Positions 1 through 12,100 of a stretch of DNA of 64,000 nt are shown piece after piece (the stretch's first letter is position 1; each line of letters opens with the position of its first letter). The translations under genes were made by a program, and so were the position numbers. Origin of the DNA: Luscinia megarhynchos. Its lineage: Eukaryota; Chordata; Aves; Passeriformes; Turdidae. Location: contig CM067566.1 of NCBI GenBank assembly GCA_034336665.1, positions 30,720,330-30,784,329 on the forward strand, given 5' to 3'. Under the pieces are notes generated by a model. It had not been told where the DNA came from. It was given only the letters and a program-made list of their open reading frames with translations, and did not search any database.

Positions 1-1240
1 AAAAAACAAACTCCTGAAACCAAAACTTTTACAAGGCTACTACATCTGCTGCCCTTGAGTTGGCTCATACAGTCAGGTTTGAGGGCAGAAAATATCATAA
101 AGTGAATCATTAGAATTTTTCTAGTTTTCAAAAGCTCATGTGATCAATTTGCAGCCATAGCTGTTCTTCAGGTTATTTTGTCACACATGAATAGTGAAAT
201 TATAAACTGAAGAAAAAGTTCTCAGCATTTACAATTAGATAGGATAAAATTGCTTACTGCATACTGAATGTGTCACATTTATTTTTCCCATTGCAATCAC
301 TGTCATCTGTTTCATCACAGCATGTTTCCTTGTGCTATCCCTCGCAAAGAGCTTCCATTAAATATTTCATTGCTGTTAAACCAAAACCCTGTCTGGGATC
401 AGAGCTTTTCACATCATGCACCTAATCTTGATTTGAGAATTTTCCCTTGGAAATCCAGCTGCAAAAGCAATATAGCACTTTCTGTGGCATTTGTGAACTT
501 CTGTCTCCATTCTCAGACCTATTGAGAAGCCATTTGCCTAAGACTTGCTCCATATTTTTTCTAATCTCTGGACTCTGACGTGGCCTTTCCATATCAGAGA
601 GAGCATCATCCCCTTCCTTGGATTATGTTTGGCCATTATTCCAAACACATTGCCTTGTACATCTGAAATTCTATCTCTTCTTAATATAAAGAGAGAGTGG
701 GGAAAGATTGACTGGAGCCTGTGTTCAAACTTTCTCATTACTGACAAGAGGAAGAATTTTTCAACAATATTGTCTCTAACTCAAGGGAAGTAGTGTAATC
801 TGAGTACAAACTCTGTCAAAAGATGAAGGCAACATGAAGTGTCAGATAAAAGTTTCTCCTGGAAGCAAAAATCCAACAAAATCTGTCCATTTGAAGCTGC
901 CATAAATTTCTTCAAATACAATTTTCAGAAATACCATGAGCCATCAAATTCAAAAAAGTTACTTCAAATTATAATTTAAAACCAATTATAGCAAATTAAC
1001 AGCAATAAAGAAAAATATGTCTGTGTTTTTTGATTACTGATAGTCAAAATTTCCTATAAAAACTATGCACAAGGAACTTCTAAGACTTCATTAGATTCAG
1101 GAAACTTCATAAAATATCTGTACATTTATGAAGGCAAAAGCCCAACAACATTTATGACCCAAGATTCACAGTAGAAAAGTGTAAATAACAGATACTATTA
1201 AAAAATAATTAAACCAACAACACAATTGGACTAAATGGAC

Positions 1241-1356
1241 CAAACAACCAAAAGCCCAAACAAACAAACAATAAACAAAACCCCCAACAAACCAACAAAA
1301 CCCACAAAAAAACAAACAAACAAACAAACAAAAAAAAAACAAAAAAAAAACCCCAA
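1241..1356. repeat. A/C-rich low-complexity tract, (CAAA)n-like
   Basis: The plus strand is almost entirely A and C for about 115 bases, with runs of caaa tetramers near 1260-1270 and 1313-1331, interrupted by short C runs and ending in two A runs. It is a slippage-type low-complexity tract rather than a clean microsatellite. It is not next to a recognisable retroelement body, so I cannot say whether it began as a poly-A tail. Confidence 0.85.
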
Positions 1357-2853
1357 GTACAGTTCTGTTCAGGCATCTAGCTGATGATCTGCAAATCTGG
1401 ATGATCTGATCTACGTCTACTTAAAGAGTATTCAAATCTTCATGTTGCAACCTACAATCCTAATTCCTTGATCAGCCTATTGGAGTGTGCAAGGGCTTCT
1501 GCTCCTCCCATGTGCTTAGAGATCCTTGCAAGGAAGAGCCAAGCATGTGAGAAGATGGCAAGGTACAAGTTTATTCTGATACAGAGCTGGGATATGTGTT
1601 GGCTCATGTATGGACAGGACCCAAATACAAGCTGCAACATAAGTTAGAGTCACTCTACTGTCTAAATGAAACTGCTAGTTTTTAGCAAGTGATGATGAAG
1701 AAAAAAGTTGTTGCAAGTTTCACTTGAAAGATTTTTGTCTTTCTTCCACAATTTTGTCGATGTCTCCTAAAGAGAAAGGAGTTCTGATTCAGTCAGATCA
1801 GTATCACATTTACTGTAAATATGAAAGATTTATAATTGTTTATAGGAAGCAAACAGCTTCATGAATTAGCAAACAATATTTCTGAAAAGATTCCATTTGG
1901 CAATATATATCACTCTGATGCTGTTTTTTTTTGAAAAGCTCTTTTCAAAATTGTCAGCAGATAAGTATTTGTGAGGGAGAATGTTACTGAGTTGAGAGAC
2001 AGTTTCTGAGTGAGTCATTAGTTGTCCTATCACAGTTAAGAGAAGGGCAGCATTGTATCCCCAGAATACAGTAGGGACAGAAGTGCAGTAAAAAATATTT
2101 TTACTAGAAATGAACTGATCCTGATTTTAGGTGCTTTTGAATATAAATGGCTAAGAATTAAAGTTAGTAAAGTTCAAGTGGAGAAGAAGCACTGAGGGCT
2201 ATGACTGGAATTAATTATTAGTGCCTTCTTCCAAGAAGCTAAGGAAATCCTCCTTTGCTTGGTATGGCTATAATACCATTGGATAGAATTGCAATGCTTG
2301 TATTTATATGATAGATCTGTGCTCATCTGTGCAAGGAGCTGTCAAGAAAGAAGGAACAAAAAGTCTGTGTTTTCTTCAGATCTCTCAGTCAAATCACACA
2401 GATGTTAGCAAAACTGTGGATGGAATCTTTCCACCATTCACAGATACATAAGGCAAAATACCAGAAATCTGTACTTTCTTCAGAAGCATCTGGGCTGTTT
2501 GAAAAGTTGATGGCATGGCTCATGATTCATGGCATGAATTTACAGTGCAGGGTTATGAGGATTCCTTCCAGGAATGACTGGAGGGAATGGGAACTCCTCA
2601 GCTACACAAAGGAACCATTTAGTCATAGGCTCTGACCAAGGGATCTGCCCCTGTCGCACACAATTCCACATCAGGACACCTAAATAATCCCATACCATAA
2701 GGGTGGCCCCCTGCTCTTGAGCTAAACACTGTGTATTACATTTATGTTGCCTTTTTCAGAACTACAAATTCAATTCAATCACGCTTAATTCTGTGAGGCA
2801 CAAATACCAGAAAAAGATGATACCTGATACACAGAAAAACTCCTCATATCTTT

Positions 2854-2871
2854 AAAAAAAAAAAAAAAAAA
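2854..2871. repeat. Poly-A run (18 bp)
   Basis: Uninterrupted A homopolymer. No retrogene or SINE body can be recognised upstream, so it is called only as a homopolymer. Confidence 0.9.
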
Positions 2872-4390
2872 GGCAAGTTACAATTTCATTGATGAAAAGT
2901 CTCTACTGTTGACTGCTGTGCTGACATCCTGTATCCTAAAATCAATTTGTTAGAAGGGTTCCCCACACACTTTCGAATAAAATCAATACTTTGTTAACCA
3001 AGTCTTTCTTAGCAAATTAAATAATCTCCCTAATGAAACTCTTGAGTGACTGAGTAACAAGACTTCCCAAGTGAGTAATTGGCTTCAGACACATACTATG
3101 TGGTAGCCATAGGGAAAATAGGCAGCAGGAAGAGAGGAGAGGGGGTGTGTACATGGAGCCACACCTCTTAATTCCTTTCCTTTTCTCCAGCTGTTTACAG
3201 AGCCCTATCAATTTCATGCCAAGTATCTGTGTTACCTGTGGTGTGAACCAAAAATGTATGTGTGGCTCCACCTTATTTCCAGATATTTATGTTTGTCTGA
3301 TACCTTATATGTCATAAAACACTAAAGGCTTTCCCTGTAAGTCAAAAACATTTTGCAACTCTTCAGACTGGGAAAAAAAACCCGGAATCACTACTTGAAC
3401 TTTGTGTAAGAGGTGAAGTATCTCCTCAGGTACAAAACAACTTGCTAGTAAAGATCTAGGAAAAAGTTTTGAATGAGTAAGAATACTACTTCTGTTATTT
3501 GTTTTCCTGGAGAAACTCACTCCACTATTACACGCTTGTATACTAGCTCGATCCACTATTTTCAGGTACACTGCCTTTTTAGAATAGCCATTGCCTCCAA
3601 TTCTTGCTATCTGAACTGAGACATCTGCATTCAATGAACTTTTCCTTTTCTTGTTCATGGTCTAGAAGAAAATGGCTGAGCCTTAGAAAAGCTCTACACT
3701 TATTCAGAAAAAGTATTGAGCTTCTAAATTTTCCTACCTCAAACTTACCATATTTGAAGAAGGCTTGAAACAAGCAAGGCCTAGAGCAACTATAATGTTT
3801 AGAGATTTTGGTTTGAGAGCTCTAGTGCATTCATTGCTTCCTAAATAGGGAATGGACATATGCTACCATAATAAAATAAGAGGAATGCAAGATATGTCTC
3901 CTTGTAATATATGTTTTCTAATGCCTGGAAGTAACAATTCTCTTTTCAGAGAAAAAGAATTATTCCCCCCTTAAGAATACTAAAAAACCTAGGAAGGGAT
4001 GTGGAAAGGACTAGCTACTGATACTCCCCAAATTAGTTCTATAAATTTACAGGATATTATATATCCTAGGTCATCATCTAATCAATGATGCTATATAAAT
4101 TCCATTTTGTATCAGAAAATAAATATGAGAAAACTTATTACTTTGAGTTAATTGTGAGCAAAAAGTTCAGCTCTGCTGAGAAAAATCTAAAAATTGCATA
4201 TGAGTTTTATATGGTTCCTTAAGCATTTTGACTGCCCAAAAATAAAATCTATTCAATGGAAGGCCAGAGGCAAGGAGATAGTAAGAAAATTTTTTTATAG
4301 GCATGAGAAATACAGAATGTATTCCATGTTTCTGAATTGCACAGGATATATCAAGTGCTAACAGAGTGGAGCAATGAAGGTGGCTCCCAA

Positions 4391-4540
4391 TCCTAGAATC
4401 CTAGAATTATTTGGGTTGGAAAGGACCTTAAACATCATCTAGTTTCATCCCCTCTGCTGGGGGTGTTGCTCAGAGACCCCTCCAGCCTGGCATTGAACAC
4501 CTCCAGGGATGGGAAGTCCACAACCTCTCTTGGCTAAAGT
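4391..4540 (-). mobile_element. CR1 LINE, 3' fragment
   Basis: The plus strand shows the reverse complement of the avian CR1 3' end. It begins with a degenerate doubled tcctagaat motif (the inverted terminal octamer), then a gttggaaaggacctta block, then the cctccagggatggg and cacaacctctct blocks, which derive from the C-terminus of ORF2. The usual block between the gggcaggg and ttgctcagag motifs is shortened, so the copy carries an internal deletion. It is 5'-truncated, as most CR1 copies are, and cannot encode anything. CR1 identity is firm; the subfamily is not determined. Confidence 0.9.
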
Positions 4541-4733
4541 TGTAGCCCCATTGACCAGCAAGTACACTATTGTCATTGCCACTGAGATGACACTGTTTTT
4601 GTATGAAATTTAAACAGAACTGGCCTTGTTGGTTTTGTCACCAGTGTCAATTTGTTACCAGAATGTATTTTTCTTTGGTCGCAAATGTCTCTGGTTATGA
4701 TATGGACTACAAGCTGGGAATAATAGCATGGGG

Positions 4734-4755
4734 AAAAAAAAAAAAAAAAAAAAAA
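4734..4755. repeat. Poly-A run (22 bp)
   Basis: Uninterrupted A homopolymer about 190 bases beyond the truncated end of the CR1 fragment at 4391-4540. Its position does not fit a CR1 tail, because CR1 ends in short octamer repeats rather than poly-A. Confidence 0.9.
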
Positions 4756-7427
4756 GACTGCAGGTTTTGGATTATTAATAATCACTTTTTAAAAGAACAC
4801 TTGTCATATCATCTGTCTTTCATGTGATTGAGGCATAATATTGTTACAGCCCTAGACTATGCTTGTCAGAACCAGCAGAGTACCACTTACCATTAAAATT
4901 ACTTGTGATAATACCTTCACTAAAAAAAGAAAAAAAAGTGACAACAAATTAAAAGGTGCTCAAGAAAGAGAAATTCTTTATTCTTCGTATCATTTACTTC
5001 AGATTTTTCAGCTACAAGAGCTGCTTACAAATGTGAAGTTTGTTGTCAGACTTCCATCCATGCAGTATGAATAGGCAACAGGATATTGTATACTCAGTGC
5101 AATGAAGCTAGGAAGGAAAAATCTGTACAAGGTAATTGATGTAGAGCAGAACACCTGATCATTAACCAATAAATAAAAGGAAACTGAGGCATGAGAAAGA
5201 AATTAAATTATTCCAAAATGAGGATTTTCAGATTTGAAAGCTAGTAGCCTTGAACCAAAAATCAGAAAATTATCCGGGATATTCACATGAAGAAATAAGT
5301 CTTGAGATGTATAAAACACAAATTGAACACAAGGTTATCCTCTCTCTTTTCTTTTGTGTGCGTCATGTCCTATAGAAAATAATTTCAAAGAAGCACTTCA
5401 TGAAAGATATCAAACATATAAGCAATCAGACCTGCCAGGAAAGGAAATGAAGATGAGACTGGGACAAGTTTGAATCTCATTAGAATTCCTGCCTTGGAGG
5501 TTATTGTTAACCTATTTTCCTTCTCCTTTCAGAAACCATTATTTGTGTCAGTTAGAAGAACAGAAAGAAGTGAAAGAGGGAGACACAATGAAGGTCTTCT
5601 TAACCTTTAAATCACACCTAACCTATGTAAGTAGTATGACTTACTGATGCTATAATCATCTTTATATGGAAACACAATTGCAAAATTAAAGTGACAGGAA
5701 AATTATGCAAAATGAGGCATATTGTTCCTATATCTACAAATGTTAAGATTTATGTGAAGCATATAAATAGAGCTGCTTCAACAAAAGTTTTTATAAATTC
5801 TGATCTCATCCACAGACTATGGTTTTGCCTTTCACTCTGTGATAACTGAAATAATGTAAATCAGTGAAAGCACAGCTCATGGATAATGTGAGAAATGCAG
5901 TTATTGCTAGAGATTACAAAACTTCTATCTCACTCACAAATTTATAACTCATATTTTTTTAGTACAACTTCCGAAATTAATAAGCCAAGTGAGCAAATAT
6001 GACATTATATTGGGCTGTGTTATTAGATTTTTTGGTACTTTCTGCAATTATGTTTTGCCACCTCAACATTTATTCCCATGTAAGAAATTTCAAAATAAAC
6101 TCTATAAAACAAATTTTTTCCAGTGTCTGATAATTTCATCTTCATAAAAAGCATAGGAAAATATAACTTTCTTTTCATTCAATATAGATGCTCAGGAAGA
6201 GATAGAATAGAAAGCTGTGTCTCACTATCATAAATAGCTCTTCCTCAGACCCATATATATGTTTTACATAGTCAACATTCTTGCTTTCTTCAAGAAGGTC
6301 AAGAAGGAAAGAAATAGAACATGTGGCTTAATTTCTCTGAAAAGCTAGAAAACTATTAGGATGTAGACAGTCTAGGTTAGCTTGCTCAATATTGACTTTA
6401 TATGCTGTTATGCATACCTTTTATTCCCATCAGTAGATTTACTCTTGGCAAATTATTGCTGCAGCAGACAAGTTGAGCAAAGATTCTAGGTAGAGAGAAA
6501 TATTAATAGAAATATAAACCTTCTTTATACAAATACACTGAAATTTATTGGAATGACAGGAATCTGTTCTTAAAGGAGTGACAACTTCCTTCTTGGACCA
6601 CTTCTCATCATCTGACTGATAGAAAACCCAAGGGACAATATAAAGCAAAACATGTAAGAATTACATGGTCTTTAGTGAGGAGTAGAAAACAGAAGGCTGG
6701 TTGTGTAGTAAAGTATTTCTAATTCAGCAAATCTCCAAAGATGCAGATTCTAACAACTGATCTGCCAATTTTCACAGCATCTTGGCAGTTCACAATAACA
6801 TTTGCACATCTAACATTTGCATTTGCTGCTGCCAGTTCCTGATGTCTAATAAACACAGATTAAGTGACATTATCATTACTGTGTCATCTTCATCAACAGC
6901 AATCTTCATTATATTTCTCTGCTATGGAAAAGTACAATTTGATGATAATAAGCACTTGAAATTGAAGGAAACAGTGACAATTTTCTATTCTAAGATTGCT
7001 GAGCCCATAGCCCACAGGCACTCTCACTGCAGCTTTGTTTCCTCTCTGTGGTGTTCATGACTATGTATTTTTCTCATCTAAGTTTTCTTTCTGAAGCATT
7101 ATGCTTCTGAAAAACATATTTTTGTGCTATCATGGCTCTCAAATACAAGGTGTTATTTATCTGGAGCAGCTAAAGAGAATGCTTACTGCCTTGCAAATTG
7201 TAAGAAGTCTAGGATGTCAACAGTGGTGACATGGGATTATTCCACTCAAAATTCTTCTTTACTTGGATCATTTTAGGAGGAAAATTAATTACTTATTGGT
7301 CTATGTGAAACACAATCAAATCTGGAAAATGCAGAATATATCATCTGTGCTCCTGGTATGCAATAAATCTGGAGATAGTGCTTAAAAAGAAAAAAGGATA
7401 AAAAATTGCTGAACTTTCAGGCTTGTC

Positions 7428-7449
7428 ATGATGAATTATAATTCATCAT
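7428..7449. repeat. 22-bp perfect palindrome
   Basis: The half-site atgatgaatta is followed immediately by its exact reverse complement with no spacer. The core is AT-rich and contains aattataatt, which resembles homeodomain-type sites. It is not embedded in a recognisable transposon. A cruciform, a dimeric factor site or chance are all possible. Confidence 0.9.
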
Positions 7450-8169
7450 ATAGTCTCATTACTTCGTTCACATAAGTTAGTATTTGCAAAAAGACAGAGA
7501 CTTCTAATTACTGATTGAACATTATGGCCAGAAAATACACTTGGGGATTTGATGAGGATTGCTGTAGATAGCATTCTTTAGTCAGTCTGGTGTTGGTCTG
7601 TCCTTTGGGTGAGTCTATACCACAGTGAACACAGTGTAGTTAGATGAACTGGCACTAAATGGGTGGGCTCATATGTTGACATCACTGTAATTATGACATC
7701 ACTAGTATTAATCAAATCTAACAGCCGGAGTATTTGCTCAGGTTCTCAGGAGGAAGTGGCAGCTACCTAAAAACTCTAACAGAATCAGAATTCAGCCAGT
7801 CTAGAATTAATATGGCTATATTATGACCATCTTGGTCTTGGTCTTGGCTGCTATATTTTATCACTTATTTTGGAATCCAGGTGCATCACTGATTCATACC
7901 AAATGCTAAATTGAAATTTCTATGCCACTTGTCAATGGGAAATAACTATTGATCATGTTTAAGAATGCTGAGATCTTCAGAATCAAGGTCAGCCAACTCC
8001 TAGATAAATGTGGGCATTAACATGAATCTTTTGAAAAGAACAGTTCACATCTCATGTACAGTGTCACTTGATTTTAAATGCTTTCCCCTTTACTGTATTT
8101 CATCTCTGGCAACAGCTCAGACAAAATAGAACCATGAGGATACATGATTTGCAGGAAGCATGTCGTACA

Positions 8170-8634
8170 AAATCAATTTTATGGGTTAAAACACACAGTA
8201 TATGACCCTCTTTGGACTAATTGGAAATGTATCTACTACTGACTTCACCAAGGGCAAGTCCTGCCTGACCAACATAGTAGCCTTCTATGATGGAGTGACT
8301 ACATCTGTGGACAAGGAAAGAGCTGCAGATGTCATTTGCTTGCACATCTGTAAGGCCTTTAACACAAGTGGTGAGAACATCCTTCTCACTAAATTGGAGA
8401 GATGTGGAGAAGATGACTAATATTTGGTGGATAATTAATTGACAGGCTGGTCACACCTGGGCTGTGTGTAATGGTCAGCAACTCAATGTGCAAATAGAGG
8501 TCAGTGATGGGTGGTGCCTGTGGGACTGGCACTGTTTAATGTCCTCATCAATGGCATAGGAGTGGGATTGAGTGCACCCTCAGCAACTCTGTAGGAGATA
8601 CCTACAGAAAGCTGAGTGGTGTAGTTGACATAGA
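8170..8634 (+). pseudogene. CR1 LINE ORF2 fragment, dead reverse transcriptase
   Basis: A decayed piece of the CR1 ORF2 reverse-transcriptase domain. The frame at 8202-8420 reads fingers and palm sequence including [24 protein letters not shown] and then CKAFNTS. In active CR1 this last part is motif A, with a catalytic aspartate before the CKAFD block. Here that aspartate position reads His (LHICKAF) and the second Asp reads Asn. After a stop near 8420 the similarity continues with frame changes: a GLALFNVLING block near 8522-8555, then the motif C region near 8588-8600, where the FADD box reads VGD. Both catalytic motifs are therefore destroyed. Upstream similarity fades near 8170. The piece stops at the microsatellite that follows, and roughly the distal half of ORF2 is missing. 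CR1 identity is strong; exact limits are approximate. Confidence 0.88.
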
Positions 8635-8635
8635 T

Positions 8636-8683
<48 letters not shown>

Positions 8684-8699
8684 CAGACAGACTGACTAG
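8635..8699. repeat. (TAGA)n/(GACA)n microsatellite inside CR1 composite
   Basis: About 50 bases of perfect tetranucleotide repeat (taga phase), then gaca units and a degenerate end. It lies exactly between the reverse-transcriptase relic and a CR1 3' end on the same strand, replacing the ORF2 sequence that should join them. The perfect core suggests recent slippage and probable length polymorphism. Confidence 0.95.
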
Positions 8700-8898
8700 A
8701 TACAAGGATCAAGTATTTTCCAGTATGGGTGTCAAACCACAGGAACAGGTTGCCCTGAGAGGTGGCAGATGCTCAATCCCTGTAAACATTCAAGGGCAGG
8801 TTAGATGAATCTCTGAACAATCTGGTCTTGTTGAAGGTGGCTTCGACCAGATGACTTTAAAGGTCCCTTCTAACTCAAACTACTACATGATTCTGTGA
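8700..8898 (+). mobile_element. CR1 LINE 3' end (copy 1 of composite)
   Basis: Plus-strand CR1 3' end. Recognisable blocks are ccacaggaacaggttgccc, ggcaggttagatga, tggcttcgaccagatgactt and aaaggtcccttctaactcaa, ending in a degenerate terminal octamer near 8889-8898 (atgattctgtga). It probably belongs to the same insertion as the reverse-transcriptase relic at 8170-8634, with the intervening ORF2 lost and the microsatellite at the junction, but it could be an independent 5'-truncated copy. Confidence 0.88.
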
Positions 8899-8919
8899 AG
8901 AATCAACTTGGACAATCAA

Positions 8920-9192
8920 GCTGGCCTTTGGCTGAAGGAGGGTAGGTTTAGATTAGGTATTAGGATAAAATTCTTTATTCTGAGGGTGGTAAGACACTGG
9001 ATCAAATTATCCAGAGAGATTGTGGGTGCCCCATCCTGGGAAGTGTTTAAGATCAGGCTGGATGAGATTCTGAGAAACCTGGTCTAGTGGAATGTGTCCC
9101 TGCCCATGCAAGGGAGATTAGAACCAGGTCTTTAAAGGCTGCTTCCAACCCAAGCCATTCTATGGTTCTATTCTATGATTCCATAATCAGAA
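8920..9192 (+). mobile_element. CR1 LINE 3' end (copy 2 of composite)
   Basis: A second plus-strand CR1 3' end directly downstream of the first. Frames here read LKEGRFRL, FFILRVVRHW and WEVFKIRLDE, the conserved C-terminal tail of CR1 ORF2, followed by the 3' UTR (ctgcttccaaccc) and a terminal attctatggttctattctatgatt pair of octamers at about 9158-9182. The intact octamers mark the true 3' end of the element. It keeps more ORF2 C-terminus than copy 1 and looks somewhat younger. Insertion of one CR1 next to the 3' end of another would explain the order. Confidence 0.9.
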
Positions 9193-12100
9193 ATACAGTT
9201 GAAGATCCTTCTATGAATGTTGAGATGATGAAAAAGGATAGGTTTACAATTCCTAATGCAACCACCTCATTTGAAATTTATGAATTTTGCTGAGTTGTCA
9301 AATTACTTTTCTTTCTCTTTTCTCTTACGTTGAAAATTATGTACTAAGACCTTGATTCTTCTCAGAAAAAAACCTAAAAAACCACAAAACCTGAAGAAAT
9401 ACAGAGCAGAAAAAAATAAAAAAAACCCCAGGAAATTATGGAGAGGATCCTGTTGTGTAAAATACATTTGAAGATATTGAGAGCAATATATATATTAAAA
9501 ATGAACCAATTCTTACAGTTCCATGATTTTTCTGAAGAGAGTCTAAACCTAGCTGAAAGAATTTAGTTCCAAGTTTCTAAATGTTTTGGTTATTTACTTA
9601 TTCCATTCACATGCAAGATGGATTCGTGTGTTGTTACTTGCTAAAAAAAGAAAAATTACTCATTTTCTTAACCAGAGGGGTTTCCAGCAAAGTTAATCTC
9701 GAAACTACCATAGTACAATAAGCAAAAACAAAGCCTAATAGCATTTTTTTAACCTATACATCACTTAGGAATAAAATTCCATTCAGAAGTTTAATTACAC
9801 TTGGTGAAAAGAAAAATGAAAATTGCGAAGAATTTAAGTGATGGCTTTGATTAAAAAAAAATTGATTTAAAAAGTATTTTTTTCCTTTTGTTTATCAATG
9901 GCCATAGCAATTTGTTATGCAATTCCATTATACATCTTTTAATTGATGTGGAAGCTGCACACAGCATCTTTCCTTTTGCCCATATACAGTTAAAAAGCAA
10001 AAGCAATTTGGCCATATTAGGCTAATTTCGCTAGACAGATTCAGTTCATGCTTCAGCTGTCAGAACAACTGCTGCCTTCATACTGTTAGTGATTTTGACA
10101 TTCCTTTGAGCGACTGAAATATCACAGATTCAAGGAAGACTAGATAATGGTGGTGCTTTATTCAGAGTGATTTTCAAGTGTGAGGTTAGCTTAACAAAAT
10201 GTTTGTACTGAAGAATTTTCAGTTTTTCCCAAGCATGAAAATTTTTCGACTACTGTTGCACAACACATGAAATAGATGATTAAATAAAATTATTCTGCAG
10301 ATACATAATGAATATAAACTAATGCACATAAACTGCACATCTTTGAACAACCTGCACTATTACCTTCTTGTCATCAGGATAAAGAGTATTGCCTTCTTCC
10401 TTTGTCACAAACATAATGAATTATCTTAGCCAGATCCCATCTCCCCAGAGAAGACCAAGCTACAGAATGTAGGAGATGGTTGATATGCTGTTGCAGTACA
10501 TAGCAGGTTTACTGCCTGTGGAACAGACATGAGGGTGGAATTTATGTTTCCTAACTTCCCTGCTTCAGTTCACAAAAATGAATGGGTCTTCTGTGGAAGC
10601 AGTATTACTAAAAAAACTTCCCTTGTAGGAGTCACAGTTCCTCTGCATCAGAATTTGTAAACAGTACAATGAATGAGACAAGTCACATGACAGCTATTTT
10701 TCAAACCTTTCTCCCAGTATATTTGTTTATAATTGCGCTGAAGTTGTCTTTCCTTTTTTTTTCCCCCCCAGCCTTATAGTGGCCTTTAAATTATATCTCT
10801 GACCTTCAAAGTTTTTGCTCTGTCGCTGCTGTTCACCCATTCTTAACCTTAAATAGACTGTAGCTGCTCTAGTGACACTGCTGTGATCTGCCAGAAAAGC
10901 TGCTATCATTTTGGGTGACATTCCCTCACATGAAGAATGCACACAAACAAGTCTTGGGGGCATGTGAATTTGGACTTTAAACGTGCTCAATATTATGCAG
11001 TTTTACACATAAATCAAGTGACTACCTTTTCTTCAAATAATAATTAAATTTAAAAAAAAAAAAAAAGGTTATTGTTGAGTTTTGTCTACAAAATGTCAAG
11101 GAGTTATCCAGCATGGAATTAGAAAAATTTCTCATAGCTCATTGCTCTGTTTATGTGATAGATTTGGGGTTTACTGCTGTGAGGTTTTCTCTGCAAAAAG
11201 TGAGTTGGACTTTCATGTAAAAACTTATAAAACTTGTTTTCAAGTTTGAGTCTTGACTGGTGTCCATGCTGAATGTCCAAATCCCATAACTACTGTATCT
11301 TCACTGTACCTACTAGTCTCTGATGTCTTTGTTGCCTTCAGGCAAGTGGTTTTGGGGTTTTTTTTAAAACTCTATATTTATAGTGGGAAGCCTTCTAGTT
11401 GATGAACCCTTACTTTTTTGACATATGCCTATCAGCAAGGGCAGGAATACCTTTGCATGTTACATGAAAAAAAGGCCTTTCATGCCTTGATTTTATCTTT
11501 CCTACAAGAATTTCTAGAAGTCAGTATTAGCTCCAAGACTAGCTTCCAAATAAATAACAGCCACTTCACATATTCTGTAGTAAATATCAGATGACACAAA
11601 TGATTGCTAAATAATATATTTTCAGGTGAATATATAGTTTTTTTGTTATTTTCTAGAGATGTAAATTTGCATAATCCATCAGAAATTTTACATCTCTTAG
11701 AACTTATCAAAGTGAGAATCAGTTTAGGTTATATTTCAGTTGTGCTTGAAACATGGGAAGGTAGAACCTTAGTGACTCATTTAATAATCCTGCTACTCAC
11801 ACTCAGTTGTTCCCAGAGGAGGTGTGCCAAAGAGAGTTTTATGTCAGACCCAGATCATAAAAGGAAAATTATCTCTTCAAGTGCTGTCACAGGCATATAG
11901 GTCCTAGGTATCTGCCAGAGAAAAGTATCACCTTCTAGGGGTTGTAACAGCAGAATTCCCTTAGATCCTGGTCATTCAGAAAATCCAGAACATCTTTCAA
12001 CAGACACCCAGGCAAATGGTAGACAAGAAGGAGGGAGTGTGAGACAAGGTGAAACCAAAACTCCCTTCAGAGGTATGGAGACATTCCTGATCTCATAAAG

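Larger units (their letters stand above)
1..4390. other. Unique AT-rich non-coding DNA
   Basis: No recognisable exon, RNA gene or mobile element. Open frames here are short, overlap each other on both strands and show no known domain; the longest is a 117-residue minus-strand frame at 3305-3658 with unremarkable composition. A pair of 10-bp inverted copies of ggagccacac occurs near 3155 and 3260, too far apart and too short to interpret. A low-complexity patch and a poly-A run are listed separately. Confidence 0.6.
4541..8169. other. Unique AT-rich non-coding DNA
   Basis: No gene or transposon recognised. It holds a 22-bp poly-A run (4734-4755) and a 22-bp perfect palindrome (7428-7449), both listed separately. 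Open frames up to 92 codons are scattered over both strands and look like chance. Confidence 0.6.

Noticed and set aside
3305..3658. 117-codon minus-strand open frame
   Set aside because: No domain or splice context; looks like chance.
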